Shown one piece after another: positions 15,436-24,273 of a stretch of DNA of 43,103 nucleotides. The stretch spans positions 1 to 43,103 of IMG/VR virus record IMGVR_UViG_3300048839_001270; one strand, 5' to 3'. How positions within the stretch are numbered: the first letter of the stretch is position 1; every line of letters starts with the position of its first letter. The DNA is from a virus. The position numbers and the translations under genes are program-made. Under the pieces are notes generated by a model. It had not been told where the DNA came from. It was given only the letters and a program-made list of their open reading frames with translations, and searched no databases.

Positions 15436-15918
15436 TTATGTTTCGTATTCAAAAATTTGTTTCTGAAAATAGTAGTCTGCTGCATCATCGAGATTGGTAA
15501 ACCACATAACATCTTCAACATCTTCATTGCAAGCAAGAATAACAATCCCTCTCTTGCTTTTTTTAACATATTGCTTGAGCAATTCTACGTTATTGAAAGT
15601 TCTGTTTTCACCAAGGTATATGGTCATTAGGTTTTGTGGCTTATTTATTTCAATTACTGGAGCGTTTTTTCTTTTCTTTTTTGGTTGCAAGGTTTGATAC
15701 TCTGGATTAATCAGATTATTATCTACATCATATGTAAATGAAGTATCAAAAACAAATCTAATCTTATTTAAATTGATTTGATTTTCAGCAAAGATTTTCT
15801 TATACGACTTAACCATGTTAATTTGTTCTTCGGTCATGTTATTGACTGCGAAACTAACGGCTTCGTATTCAATCGGCTTCTTTTTAAAATATGATAATAT
15901 TTTCTTAATCATTTCCAT
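15436..15918 (-). CDS. Hypothetical protein, about 160 aa
   Basis: The frame is open from 15978, which would overlap the HD gene by 74 nt; the Met at 15918 or 15912 (MEMIKKILSYFKKKP) is preferred. The middle is basic (LQPKKKRKNAPVIEINKP) and the last third resembles a small alpha/beta fold. No function assigned. Confidence 0.55.
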   Translation of the reverse strand: MEMIKKILSYFKKKPIEYEAVSFAVNNMTEEQINMVKSYKKIFAENQINLNKIRFVFDTSFTYDVDNNLINPEYQTLQPKKKRKNAPVIEINKPQNLMTIYLGENRTFNNVELLKQYVKKSKRGIVILACNEDVEDVMWFTNLDDAADYYFQKQIFEYET

Positions 15919-16462
15919 TGACGAGTTCAATAAACCATTCATAATTTTCTTGTTCTTTATCACCAGTTGCATTATCACAACGATAGAACTTCAAATACAA
16001 ATCCAGACAACCTTCTATAAGTAACCCACGAATAAGAGTATCGGCACGCATTTTCGCCTTATACCAATCACCATGTCGTCCACCCTTTTGCCATGCATTA
16101 TATGCTTCATCGTGAAGTTCAATTATTTGAAGAACATCGGGATTACTTATGTATTTTTCAGCAAATCTCCGGGCAATCATACCATGATGGTTTTCACCAA
16201 CTTTTGGTTTTGTCTTATCAACCTTATGCTTGAATGTGTCATGAATTATCGCAATTAAACGAAGATTATCATAATCTTCATCATCACCATACCATTTATC
16301 AACGTTTTCCAGCACTTCTTTTATGTGATAAATCACCTGACCTTCGGGATGTCCCGACCTTGGCTTCCCATATGAAGCACCTGCAATAAAATCGGCATCG
16401 TTAACTATTGCAGTTTCGATGCCGTTTATTGGATTTACGATTTTTTTAATAATATCTCTCAT
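15905..16462 (-). CDS. HD-domain phosphohydrolase
   Basis: The HD metal ligands are visible in order: SGHPEGQVIYHIKEVL, then IIHDTFKHKVD (the HD pair, about residue 73), then NHHGMIARRF and LHDEAYNAW. The family cleaves nucleotides, phosphodiesters or cyclic nucleotides. It overlaps the P-loop kinase gene by 4 nt, which recalls the kinase plus phosphohydrolase pairing of RNA repair systems. The exact substrate cannot be read from sequence. Confidence 0.75.
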   Translation of the reverse strand: MRDIIKKIVNPINGIETAIVNDADFIAGASYGKPRSGHPEGQVIYHIKEVLENVDKWYGDDEDYDNLRLIAIIHDTFKHKVDKTKPKVGENHHGMIARRFAEKYISNPDVLQIIELHDEAYNAWQKGGRHGDWYKAKMRADTLIRGLLIEGCLDLYLKFYRCDNATGDKEQENYEWFIELVNGND

Positions 16463-16848
16463 ATCAATTTAATTGAAAATCTATCTTCCATGTTTTTCAA
16501 ATTTTCTTCTGGCACATTATGAATATTGGTGCTTCCGTGTCTATTTTCAACTATAACGGTAAACACAGTGTATCCAAAATCTTCTGCCATATCAAAATAT
16601 GGACGCATTGCTCTTTCGGTTATTGAAGTATTGGCTACAATAATCCTATCAACACCTTTTTTCATGAACCTTCTACACTTACGCATGCACCAATTATGTG
16701 CATCGTTAAGTAAATGACCATGCCATTCATATTTACCATTACGCATAAACCAATCGTCAGCAGTGCAAATTGCTCTGCCAAGAAGTTTAGCAAATGTTGA
16801 TTTGCCCGACCCCGGTAATCCACGTACTATAATTAATACTTTTTCCAT
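16459..16848 (-). CDS. P-loop kinase of the polynucleotide kinase type
   Basis: Walker A is GLPGSGKSTFAK (about residues 10-21). TADDWFMRNGKYEWHG follows, as in the T4 Pnk/AAA_33 group, where the Asp binds the substrate 5' end. NTSITERAMRPYFDMAED carries the lid region. At 129 residues it is a minimal kinase with no phosphatase domain. It may phosphorylate 5'-OH ends for the RNA ligases of this genome. The first gene behind promoter copy 6. Confidence 0.75.
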   Translation of the reverse strand: MEKVLIIVRGLPGSGKSTFAKLLGRAICTADDWFMRNGKYEWHGHLLNDAHNWCMRKCRRFMKKGVDRIIVANTSITERAMRPYFDMAEDFGYTVFTVIVENRHGSTNIHNVPEENLKNMEDRFSIKLI

Positions 16849-16854
16849 AATGCA

Positions 16855-16885
16855 ATTATACGAAGAAAATTTTAAAATGTTACAA
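16855..16885 (-). promoter_or_regulatory. Phage-type promoter copy 6
   Basis: TTGTAACATTTTA, TATAAT at 19-nt spacing. The TATAAT ends 6 nt before the ATG at 16848, so the transcript may be nearly leaderless. Confidence 0.8.
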
Positions 16886-16900
16886 AATGAAAGAAAATTT

Positions 16901-17161
16901 TTACATTACTCTTGGATTAGTTATGTATAACAGGTTTCCTTTGTGGTACATAGCATCGATATAAACCTTATTATCATATCTGTCTGTTTTAGATATAACC
17001 GTATTTTCGAGAATTTCAAATAGTTTTGTACCTTCGACAGTTTTTAATCTATGTCTGTTGTTTTTATTTTCTGCAATATAGGAACAATACGTTTCTGGTG
17101 TTCTACCATGACCTGCACGCCTTATAATTTTCCAGACAACACATAGTGTTTCACGTTTCAT
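16901..17161 (-). CDS. Hypothetical small protein, 86 aa
   Basis: Starts MKRETLCVVWKIIRRAGHG and includes TPETYCSYIAENKNNRHRL. Basic N-terminal half, beta-rich end. It may contact nucleic acid but no family is recognised. Confidence 0.55.
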   Translation of the reverse strand: MKRETLCVVWKIIRRAGHGRTPETYCSYIAENKNNRHRLKTVEGTKLFEILENTVISKTDRYDNKVYIDAMYHKGNLLYITNPRVM

Positions 17162-17175
17162 ATCTTTGAATTTAA

Positions 17176-17658
17176 TTAATCTTCCTTACCAATTGGGATA
17201 TTGTTTTCATAGCACCAGTTTTCAATCTGTGCTATTGCTTCAATCACTGTTATCGTACCATTTGAATCGAGATTAAATTTAGGAACTACATTTCTACCAT
17301 TTGGTGCTCTCCATTCGGGAAACACACTACTATAAACTTCGGTAACATATTGGTCTGCGATAATCACATCTTCTTCCGGTCTTGTATTGTGTTCAAAAAT
17401 CAAAACCCATGCAAAGTGCTTCGATAATGATTTGGGTTCTGTGTCGTGTTCATAATATGATTCGCAGATGTGTTCGAATGCACGTTTTTGACCAATATCC
17501 ATTGATTTGTTAATCAACTTACCTTCCAAATAAATAAACAATTTTCCACAATATTCTTGAAACCCATCGATATCTGTTGGTCTCAGTCCCCACCTTCTTC
17601 TCATGTTCTCAAAGGACATGATTTGTCTGGCACGGTCTCTATGTTCAATTTCATTCAT
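17176..17658 (-). CDS. Hypothetical protein, 160 aa
   Basis: The Met at 17658 (MNEIEHRDRARQIMSFENM) avoids overlap with the helicase gene. The sequence is helical and charged with YYEHDTEPKSLSKHFAWVL and a beta C-terminus. No known family. Confidence 0.6.
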   Translation of the reverse strand: MNEIEHRDRARQIMSFENMRRRWGLRPTDIDGFQEYCGKLFIYLEGKLINKSMDIGQKRAFEHICESYYEHDTEPKSLSKHFAWVLIFEHNTRPEEDVIIADQYVTEVYSSVFPEWRAPNGRNVVPKFNLDSNGTITVIEAIAQIENWCYENNIPIGKED

Positions 17659-17659
17659 A

Positions 17660-19174
17660 TTACACGTCAATTTTGGTGGTTAATACCGTTGCAGTATGAA
17701 CCGGACGAGTAAGTGCTACGTATTTAATTTGATTTCTTTCCTTCATTACCCAATTTAAATTTATGTCGTTCTCCATAACGAAAACATGTGAATACGTGCT
17801 ACCTTGTGATTTATGTCCAGTAATCGCATAACCATAATCCAAATCTTTAACAATAATGTCAGGTTTTTCTCTGGGTTGTCCGTTTATGTATTCATCTATA
17901 GTTTTCATTAACATATTATTGCGCCTAAAACTATAGTATTTATTCCACATTCTCTTATTTGACCTTCCCATGTCCCGGAAGAAATCATGCATTTGACCAT
18001 AAAGATGTAAATTATTGTGATTATTTGCATCAATGATAAAGACATCTTGAAATCTGAAATGCTTTTGTGGTAGGTCTTCTTTTAATTTAACACGGAAACC
18101 TTTGATGCCATATGCATTTTCTTCTAACCCGGATTTTTCAACAACACGATAGTCTGCAGAGTTTTCAATTATATTATACCTTTGTTTTTCATCACTAATA
18201 CTACGATATCCCATGAGTAGGTCACCGACTTCAATGATATCAGTATTTTTACCCAGAAGTTGTTCTCTTATTATAGAATTACTTAGCATTACTGTATCAT
18301 TCTTCCAAGCAATTACTTTGCAGAAATCAGTATCCTTTTTAAATTCCTCAGATAAATATTTTTCGAGAATTGCTTTACGGAAACTCATTTTATTCACAGT
18401 AAAAATAACACCTTCGCCTAATTCATTTACATTAGACTTCCTTAGAAATCCACCATCAAGGGTGTCCAAGTTATTTCGTAGTGCATCATATATAAATGCA
18501 AGTGGATTTGTATCATTTTGCCTTTCGATTTTAGTGAGTTGATGGAATTCTTTGGTCTGGTCTTGCATGAAAACAACACTGGCTTTTTCTCCGACAGGTG
18601 GTATTTGAGCAGGGTCGCCCATGAAAAGAACCTTAGTACGGGTGTCCTTAGTCTTTTCAATAATTAAATCGTAAAGTTCTTGATTAATCATTGATGCTTC
18701 ATCAATAATTACAAAATTATAATCAGCAATTTTGGGAACAGCAATTGGATTAAATTTGGGGTCATTAGGATTGAAATTATCCAAATCGACATCAGGTCTG
18801 AGTCCAAGAAGTCCATGTAGTGTTTGTCCCTCCTTACCTGTTGTACTCATTATGACCTTCTTTGCCTTATGTGTTGGTGCTGAAACAACGACACCATATC
18901 GATAGGCTTCCAGTACCTTTTTAATGATGGTAGTCTTACCCGTCCCCGCATACCCAGCTAAAGTGAAAAAGGTGTTACCTGTTTTTAACCACTGTTTAAT
19001 TCTTTTAATCCCTTCAAATTGCTCGTCATTGAAAGTAATGATTTTACCGGAAGGTAATAACATTTGATTTTCATTTAACTTTTCATTGGGTGTTGGTTCT
19101 TCAAACGGCAAACGCATATCATCATCAAGACCGAGACCATTGAAAAGATTATTTATATCTATGTTCTTATCCAT
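17660..19174 (-). CDS. Dda/RecD-like SF1B DNA helicase
   Basis: 504 residues with the SF1 motifs in order: Walker A GYAGTGKTTIIKK (about 73), motif Ia VVVSAPTHKAKKV, motif Ic/TLHGLLG, Walker B VIIDEASMI (about 156), motif III LFMGDPAQIPPVGE, motif IV-V ITGHKSQGSTYSHVFV and motif VI KYVALTRPVH. Family members move 5' to 3' on single-stranded DNA; T4 Dda helps initiate replication. The N-terminal 40 residues are acidic and may bind a partner. It is the strongest replication gene here. Confidence 0.93.
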   Translation of the reverse strand: MDKNIDINNLFNGLGLDDDMRLPFEEPTPNEKLNENQMLLPSGKIITFNDEQFEGIKRIKQWLKTGNTFFTLAGYAGTGKTTIIKKVLEAYRYGVVVSAPTHKAKKVIMSTTGKEGQTLHGLLGLRPDVDLDNFNPNDPKFNPIAVPKIADYNFVIIDEASMINQELYDLIIEKTKDTRTKVLFMGDPAQIPPVGEKASVVFMQDQTKEFHQLTKIERQNDTNPLAFIYDALRNNLDTLDGGFLRKSNVNELGEGVIFTVNKMSFRKAILEKYLSEEFKKDTDFCKVIAWKNDTVMLSNSIIREQLLGKNTDIIEVGDLLMGYRSISDEKQRYNIIENSADYRVVEKSGLEENAYGIKGFRVKLKEDLPQKHFRFQDVFIIDANNHNNLHLYGQMHDFFRDMGRSNKRMWNKYYSFRRNNMLMKTIDEYINGQPREKPDIIVKDLDYGYAITGHKSQGSTYSHVFVMENDINLNWVMKERNQIKYVALTRPVHTATVLTTKIDV

Positions 19175-19442
19175 TAGTTTTAATTCCTCTTTTTATTATT
19201 GCTACCAATTCTTTCAAATCATTTAAATCTTTAATTTCGATGTCAAGATAATCAAAAAATTCGACAATATAATTATCATCTACACATTCGTCATTTGAAT
19301 TAGTAATTAATAAGCAAGGACTGTCTTCATTAATCTGATAAGTATAATAATAAAAACCTTTTTCAGTTCCGCTTTCTTCCGGTGTTGAATATTCTTCGGT
19401 AAATCCTAAATTTAATAGGTCTTGTTTTTTTATTGCTTTCAT
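19167..19442 (-). CDS. Hypothetical acidic protein, 91 aa
   Basis: Begins MKAIKKQDLLNLGFTEEYS. Beta-rich, acidic, with LLITNSNDECVDDNYIVEF. It lies between the Nudix and helicase genes with 4- and 8-nt overlaps. Unknown role. Confidence 0.6.
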   Translation of the reverse strand: MKAIKKQDLLNLGFTEEYSTPEESGTEKGFYYYTYQINEDSPCLLITNSNDECVDDNYIVEFFDYLDIEIKDLNDLKELVAIIKRGIKTNG

Positions 19443-20032
19443 ATTCCTTTGTTATAAAATTTTAATGCGTCCTTGATAGTCTCATTATGATTGAATGCCC
19501 AAGAATATTCTGTATCATATTTCTGATAAAATTCCAGTAATGACATCCACATTACTTCTGCAGTTTCCTTGTCCTTGTAACTTTCAATTTCAGTTGGAAC
19601 ATTACTGACATTTTTATTGAAGTCATAAACAGATAAAAAGATATGTGAAACATTCTGCCTATTATCTGTCGGCTTATCATGAACGGTGAATGATTTTTTG
19701 TTGTTGTTTGTGACTAAGAACTCTTCATAGTTTGGAAGATATAAAGATGTTTCTTCATATACTTCACGAACCATCGCATCATAAAGAGTTTCATTCCAAT
19801 CGAGATAACCACATGGAACACCATATTTTCCAGCTTCATCACGCATTTTTTCAGACCTTTTGGTGACAAGGACACGCATGTTATCACCAACAATACTGAT
19901 GAATACTACACCTACAACAGCAACTGCTCTACTTATAAAATAGTCCTGTCTTACCGATATCCCGGAATGTGGTGAATGAAAACCAAATGTTACATGGTCA
20001 TTCGGTATGTTCTTAAATTTTGGCTTCTCCAT
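19439..20032 (-). CDS. Nudix hydrolase
   Basis: A complete Nudix box is visible at about residues 74-96: G, five residues, E, seven residues, REVYEE, TSLYL (GYLDWNETLYDAMVREVYEE). The residues before it (VLVTKRSEKMRDEAGKYGVP) form the usual beta strand and loop. The protein probably cleaves a nucleoside diphosphate derivative such as an oxidised dNTP or a cap-like/ADP-ribose substrate. Start MEKPKFKNIPNDHVTFGFH; overlaps neighbours by 4 and 20 nt. Confidence 0.9.
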   Translation of the reverse strand: MEKPKFKNIPNDHVTFGFHSPHSGISVRQDYFISRAVAVVGVVFISIVGDNMRVLVTKRSEKMRDEAGKYGVPCGYLDWNETLYDAMVREVYEETSLYLPNYEEFLVTNNNKKSFTVHDKPTDNRQNVSHIFLSVYDFNKNVSNVPTEIESYKDKETAEVMWMSLLEFYQKYDTEYSWAFNHNETIKDALKFYNKGI

Positions 20033-20546
20033 TTTTTATTATTTTTTCTTTAAGTGTCCAGATTCTCATAGTTCCAAGTCTTGCTACTTTCAGTTGTTCT
20101 TCTTCGGTTAGAGTTCTTGCACCTTTAATTCTTTTTGGTCTTCGTTTTATCTGCGCATATGTTCTTACCTTTTCGTCCCAAGTATTGTAATTTTTGTAAC
20201 AAACGATAATTCCAGCATTTTCGGGAATCAATGCTTCTGATGTTTCATATAGTCTTTCAGTTAAAGCATAATAAAATTCTGTTATTCTATTATACCTATC
20301 TTTATGGTCATGCCCCTTTTTAAAATCTGCAAGCAAATCAGACTTACTTCGTTTAATCTCAACCTCTACCGCAACGCCAGACTTTTTAATTAAAAACAAA
20401 TCACATTCATGCATTCCTGTCAATCCCCATGATAAATTTGGTACGATTATATGTTCCCTAATACCAAACATTTTGGCTATTGCCACTTCCATTTCAATCG
20501 TTGTTATTGGTTTGGTTTTGGGTTTGGGGTTTCTCTTTACTGCCAT
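20013..20546 (-). CDS. MmcB-like/restriction-nuclease-fold protein
   Basis: Starts MAVKRNPKPKTKPITTIEM. The core (HECDLFLIKKSGVAVEVEIK) fits the PD-(D/E)XK pattern: D54, then E, x, K at about 65-67 (VEVEIKRS). Phage and alphaproteobacterial MmcB-like proteins show the same layout and act in DNA repair. A cutting function is inferred from the motif only. Confidence 0.55.
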   Translation of the reverse strand: MAVKRNPKPKTKPITTIEMEVAIAKMFGIREHIIVPNLSWGLTGMHECDLFLIKKSGVAVEVEIKRSKSDLLADFKKGHDHKDRYNRITEFYYALTERLYETSEALIPENAGIIVCYKNYNTWDEKVRTYAQIKRRPKRIKGARTLTEEEQLKVARLGTMRIWTLKEKIIKNGEAKI

Positions 20547-20799
20547 AGGGTTTTCTCGCCATCTGTACTGTCTTTAAAGTTATTTTTGTGTTTTTCATTA
20601 ACGCTTCTTCCTTTTTACTGAAATTTTCACCGACAAGTTGTCTGAAACGAGATTCACTCCCGTAATCCAGTCCTTCTAATGTTAAATCAAGTACAACATT
20701 AAAACCGTTAGCTATCAACATTCGTTCAAGGAAGAACAACATAGATGACTTACCTGATGCTGCTTGCCCTGTGATAATAATTTGTAATTCTTTATCCAT
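20494..20799 (-). CDS. P-loop NTPase, small
   Basis: Walker A ITGQAASGKSSMLFFLE lies near the N-terminus, followed by VVLDLTLEGLDYGSE. The Met at 20799 (MDKELQIIITGQAASGKS) is preferred over 20829 since the latter overlaps the DHFR gene more deeply. Length about 101 residues, so it is a single lobe with no visible Walker B beyond LDLTLEG. It could be a kinase or ATPase subunit. Confidence 0.65.
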   Translation of the reverse strand: MDKELQIIITGQAASGKSSMLFFLERMLIANGFNVVLDLTLEGLDYGSESRFRQLVGENFSKKEEALMKNTKITLKTVQMARKPYGSKEKPQTQNQTNNND

Positions 20800-21313
20800 T
20801 TCGCTTATAATTAATGATTTTATATTCAAATCCGGTTTTACTTGTCATCCAATCTGAATTATCCGTGGCAGTAAAGTTAGTAAATAATTTGTTAATTGGA
20901 AACTTTTTATTTCCATTTGGGTAAGTTTTATTTACCCAAGTTATAATTGCTTCATCGCAACGCTCTATTAATGTTTCATATACCATAGCACCGCCAGCGA
21001 CAAAAGCCTTATCTTTTTTTGTTTTTTCGTCTTCAAGCAAAAAGAAAATACTATCCATGTCTTTAAACTGATAAGCATTCTGATGTAGACGTTCAGGTTC
21101 ATTTTCACCAATCACCACCATATAATCTCTACCCTCAAGTGCCTTATCCGGTAACGTGAGATAAGTGTTACGACCAACAATAAGTATGTTTCCCATTGTG
21201 GTTTCCCTGAAATGTTTAAAGTCTTCGGGAATTCTCCAAGGAATCTCAGCATCAATACCTATTACACCATCTATACTAACAGCAGCTATAATTATCAGTT
21301 TAATTTTTTTCAT
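20792..21313 (-). CDS. folA: Dihydrofolate reductase
   Basis: Starts MKKIKLIIIAAVSIDGVIG; the catalytic-loop residues (IGIDAEIPWRIPEDFKHF) include the conserved PW and acidic Asp/Glu of substrate binding. NILIVGRNTYLTLP and FVAGGAMVYETLI (cofactor loop GGxxVYE) follow. It makes tetrahydrofolate for dTMP synthesis. The 173-residue length fits. Phages encode it to sustain thymidylate; no thymidylate synthase is visible in this window. Confidence 0.92.
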   Translation of the reverse strand: MKKIKLIIIAAVSIDGVIGIDAEIPWRIPEDFKHFRETTMGNILIVGRNTYLTLPDKALEGRDYMVVIGENEPERLHQNAYQFKDMDSIFFLLEDEKTKKDKAFVAGGAMVYETLIERCDEAIITWVNKTYPNGNKKFPINKLFTNFTATDNSDWMTSKTGFEYKIINYKRNG

Positions 21314-21320
21314 CTTATTT

Positions 21321-21455
21321 TTAAAATGAGAAATTAATACCGTTCTGACCGATTTGAATCAAACCAAAACCAACACAAATTGCAAAAGCAGCGACTAAGA
21401 GCACTACTCCTGTAATAACATATGTTGCTCTATCAATATAACCTATTTTTTTCAT
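21321..21455 (-). CDS. Single-pass membrane peptide, 44 aa
   Basis: MKKIGYIDRATYVITGVVL then VAAFAICVGFGLIQIGQ. A membrane helix spans about residues 12-35. Unknown role, between the DHFR and zinc-protein genes. Confidence 0.5.
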   Translation of the reverse strand: MKKIGYIDRATYVITGVVLLVAAFAICVGFGLIQIGQNGINFSF

Positions 21456-21477
21456 ATCTAATTATTTTAAATTTTTT

Positions 21478-22065
21478 CTAATTTTTTGCTTTACAATCAT
21501 AAATTGATTTATAGTAACGTCTTAGTTTCGAAATACTTAATGAAGAAACAGTTGTTTGACGTAAATAATCTTTTTGTTTCAACGCATGAGCGTATATTGT
21601 TTCAGCATAACAACCTTCAAAAACTTCAATAGCTTCCAGTTTCCAAGAATTCTTTTTTTCGTTGGGGTCATTAATTATCTCTGCAAGATAATTCAAACAA
21701 ACTCTCAATATATCGGTTTCAGAAATTGATTTTGTTTTGAATTTCTCCCACTCATTTCCGCACTTATTACAATGATTAACAACAACGGTATTAATAATCG
21801 TTGAAACATTAAAATAGCCAAAACCAAAACGAAATCTGCCTTTAATATTTCCAACACCATGAACACTTATAATTCTATTTACAACATCCGGTTTTTTTGC
21901 TTTACAAACAGGACACGTACCATCACGCATTTCTTGATTTTCTCTAAGTTCTTTGCGTTCATTACTGGCAATAGCATCACAATTCTTCAAGATGTAATTA
22001 GAATCCATTCGCAATAATTCTAATTGCTTTTGGTCTGGAAAATTAAAAGTCTTACGTAAATCCAT
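21478..22065 (-). CDS. Zinc-ribbon protein, 195 aa
   Basis: Two CxxC pairs are separated by about 50 residues: CPVCKAKKP (about 52) and CNKCGNEWEKF (about 100), plus a Gly-rich insertion (GRFRFGFGYFN). The rest is helical. The pairs probably hold one zinc ion; the protein may bind nucleic acid. No family name is given. Confidence 0.65.
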   Translation of the reverse strand: MDLRKTFNFPDQKQLELLRMDSNYILKNCDAIASNERKELRENQEMRDGTCPVCKAKKPDVVNRIISVHGVGNIKGRFRFGFGYFNVSTIINTVVVNHCNKCGNEWEKFKTKSISETDILRVCLNYLAEIINDPNEKKNSWKLEAIEVFEGCYAETIYAHALKQKDYLRQTTVSSLSISKLRRYYKSIYDCKAKN

Positions 22066-22643
22066 TATGCCAATTTTTTATCTTCAATTAAGTTCCTGAG
22101 AAAAACGTTTTTCAACCCACCTAAGAAACGCACCCATTCCTTATAGTACTCTGGAAACATCTCTTGTTGCATTTCAGGATAAAGTCTAAGTTTAACCCAT
22201 AACTCAGGATTGTTTTTCTTTGCTTCTTCTTTTGCGCTTTCATACATTTTTACATCAAGAAGCCAATTAACGAAATCCGGGTAGTCTTTCCTGTTAAATA
22301 CTCTTTCATCACAAATGAAACATAATGCGGTAAGTGCATCATTCAAGTCCGGTTCATGAAACCATGCAACATCAATCTGATTATCCAATAACTGGTCACC
22401 AATTTGATTAAGAGTTCCTTGTGATATGCCTTCGAAATCTCTATTAGCATTTGTTGTACCACCATTGAGTATTATCCAAGTTTTATGATGAACGACAAAA
22501 TTTTTAAATACTTCAGTATCACCATACTTGTGAGCATATTCCAAAGCAGCATGACCTGCCTGAATTGCCTGTTGAATGGGACTTATGTTGTAGGGTACAA
22601 AGAAGTACATCCTGAGTTCTAATTGTTTTTCTAATCCTTCCAT
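22065..22643 (-). CDS. PTH2-like protein (peptidyl-tRNA hydrolase fold), tentative
   Basis: Residues about 10-60 (MYFFVPYNISPIQQAIQAGH then HHKTWIILNGGTTN) and about 95-120 (AWFHEPDLNDALTALCFIC) follow the PTH2 pattern of an N-terminal strand, GHA helix, and the EPDLNxAxTA segment. Similar phage proteins are often listed only as hypothetical. PTH2 frees stalled tRNA from peptides. The C-terminal 70 residues are an extra helical tail. A one-base overlap joins it to the zinc-ribbon gene. Confidence 0.5.
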   Translation of the reverse strand: MEGLEKQLELRMYFFVPYNISPIQQAIQAGHAALEYAHKYGDTEVFKNFVVHHKTWIILNGGTTNANRDFEGISQGTLNQIGDQLLDNQIDVAWFHEPDLNDALTALCFICDERVFNRKDYPDFVNWLLDVKMYESAKEEAKKNNPELWVKLRLYPEMQQEMFPEYYKEWVRFLGGLKNVFLRNLIEDKKLA

Positions 22644-23017
22644 GTTGTTTTAGGTAAATATTTTTCGTATGATTCTTTTTTACTGATTAACAAATTCACG
22701 GCATTCCAATCTTCATCAGATAACCCTTTCTTCCAATCATCCCAGAAAGTATACCATTTCCAATAATCACCATTCTCACGGTCTTTAGCAGACTCAGGGT
22801 CAATACCAAATCTCAGGAGATTATCAACCGCAAAGACCTGAATCTCTCTGACAGCATTGATATCTTCCTGAACGGCAGCGTGTGATTCTTGTGGTATTCT
22901 TCCATGTGCCATTTCGTGACTCATTCTCCACATAAAAGCACCACATTCGTCAATAAGGAAGTATGTATCTACCTCGCCCATTTTAAGAATCATTTCTTTT
23001 TTATTGTCTTCAATCAT
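22631..23017 (-). CDS. Hypothetical protein, 128 aa
   Basis: Helical and charged; starts MIEDNKKEMILKMGEVDTY. Trp/Met-rich parts (FMWRMSHEMAHGRIP, DYWKWYTFWDDWKKG). The HEMAH segment resembles HExxH but lacks other peptidase features, so no enzyme call is made. Overlaps both neighbours. Confidence 0.55.
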   Translation of the reverse strand: MIEDNKKEMILKMGEVDTYFLIDECGAFMWRMSHEMAHGRIPQESHAAVQEDINAVREIQVFAVDNLLRFGIDPESAKDRENGDYWKWYTFWDDWKKGLSDEDWNAVNLLISKKESYEKYLPKTTWKD

Positions 23018-23307
23018 AACATTTCTTTTATTAATTTAATTTTATCTGTTTTGGTTCGATAAGAATTTTGATACAAAACATTTCCAATTCTGCATTCAAA
23101 TATTCTGGCTCGACCATATCGTTTTTCAAAATATCGTTTCAATGCACGTGCAGCACTAAGTTTCTCACAACACCAGATTCCACCTGTATCTTGTTTTCCG
23201 CTTGCAGGAACGGGTTCTTGAAACCACTCTCCCATTCTGAACCACATGATGTTAGGATTTTTTCTTAACCCCAAGGATTCCATTTTTTCTGTAACGACTT
23301 TATACAC
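23014..23307 (-). CDS. Hypothetical protein, 97 aa, GTG start
   Basis: The start codon at 23307 is GTG (frame MYKVVTEKMESLGLRKNPN after initiation). A Lys/Arg-rich sequence follows with GGIWCCEKLSAARALKRYF and RARIFECRIGNVLYQN. It may be a small basic RNA- or DNA-binding protein. No family recognised. Confidence 0.55.
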   Translation of the reverse strand: MYKVVTEKMESLGLRKNPNIMWFRMGEWFQEPVPASGKQDTGGIWCCEKLSAARALKRYFEKRYGRARIFECRIGNVLYQNSYRTKTDKIKLIKEML

Positions 23308-24225
23308 TTATCTTGCTTTTCTGATTTCAGTTAATTTTTTCTTACCTGTAAGCCACTCACGGATTTCTTCAACAGTATACCAACCATAATTGTTGTCATC
23401 ATCACTGTAATTTATCCAGTACATGATGTCGTATTTGGTATTGTATTTCTTTTTCTGTTCTTCAAGAGTACCCTCTGTATTATTATAATCAATCCATTTG
23501 GGACTGCAAGCCATGAAATAATGAAGACCACCATAACTTCCTTTGTTATTCTGAATGATTTTCTTCATTCCGATTTTTTCTTCATAGTCTTCACGGTCGA
23601 AGTATGTCTTATCTCCCAAATACATGGCATCGAGAGTTTCCTGTGGAATTCTGTCGGTAATCATAAGACATAACGATGAACCTGCAAATGGATTCTTTGC
23701 TCTGAGATTTGCTACAGCAATGGTAAGTCTTTTTTCTTCAATAGCTGTTTTAAGTTCTTTAAGCCATTCAACTTCTTTTTCACCCATGACTGCAACACCA
23801 AAACTACCACTATCCCATGCCGTGATGATGTTATCTTTCTCGCCTCTGGTACTTGGATGTTCCGCATTCCATTTGGCATTCCAATTGAGGTCTTCTATCC
23901 AGTTTTTCAAGTCATGTGAAATATATTCTTCATTTTCTTCCTTACTACGCCACTGCATTCCGGTATAAAGAACAGCATATTTTCCCTTTTTTATTTTAGT
24001 TGTGTCTCTTTTCACAATTTCTTCCTTGAAAATAAGGAGCGGAACTTTCGTTATGGTGCGACTTTTAACTCCCATAGTCTTTTTCGAACTATCAGGAATT
24101 CCACATATTTGTTTAAGTTCTTTGATTCCCCATTCATGTTCTGCGCAATAGTCATAACCAAGTGCAATTCCTATGAATTTACCTTCATCTACGATGAGTC
24201 CGTTGTCTTGTGATGCTTTTCTCAT
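23308..24225 (-). CDS. Hypothetical protein, 305 aa
   Basis: Starts MRKASQDNGLIVDEGKFIG. Alpha/beta protein with no signal; segments include LGYDYCAEHEWGIKELKQI and YSDDDNNYGWYTVEEIREW. It may fold as two domains joined near residue 160. It is the first gene behind promoter copy 7. No recognised family. Confidence 0.65.
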   Translation of the reverse strand: MRKASQDNGLIVDEGKFIGIALGYDYCAEHEWGIKELKQICGIPDSSKKTMGVKSRTITKVPLLIFKEEIVKRDTTKIKKGKYAVLYTGMQWRSKEENEEYISHDLKNWIEDLNWNAKWNAEHPSTRGEKDNIITAWDSGSFGVAVMGEKEVEWLKELKTAIEEKRLTIAVANLRAKNPFAGSSLCLMITDRIPQETLDAMYLGDKTYFDREDYEEKIGMKKIIQNNKGSYGGLHYFMACSPKWIDYNNTEGTLEEQKKKYNTKYDIMYWINYSDDDNNYGWYTVEEIREWLTGKKKLTEIRKAR

Positions 24226-24242
24226 AATTTTTGTTTTTTTTT

Positions 24243-24273
24243 CTTATACGGAAAATATAATAAAATGTTACAA
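24243..24273 (-). promoter_or_regulatory. Phage-type promoter copy 7
   Basis: TTGTAACATTTTA with TATAAG at 19 nt; one mismatch in the -10-like box. It points into the gene at 24225. Confidence 0.75.

Noticed and set aside
22631-23017. HEMAH as a zinc peptidase site
   Set aside because: The flanking sequence lacks the helix and third ligand expected; probably chance.
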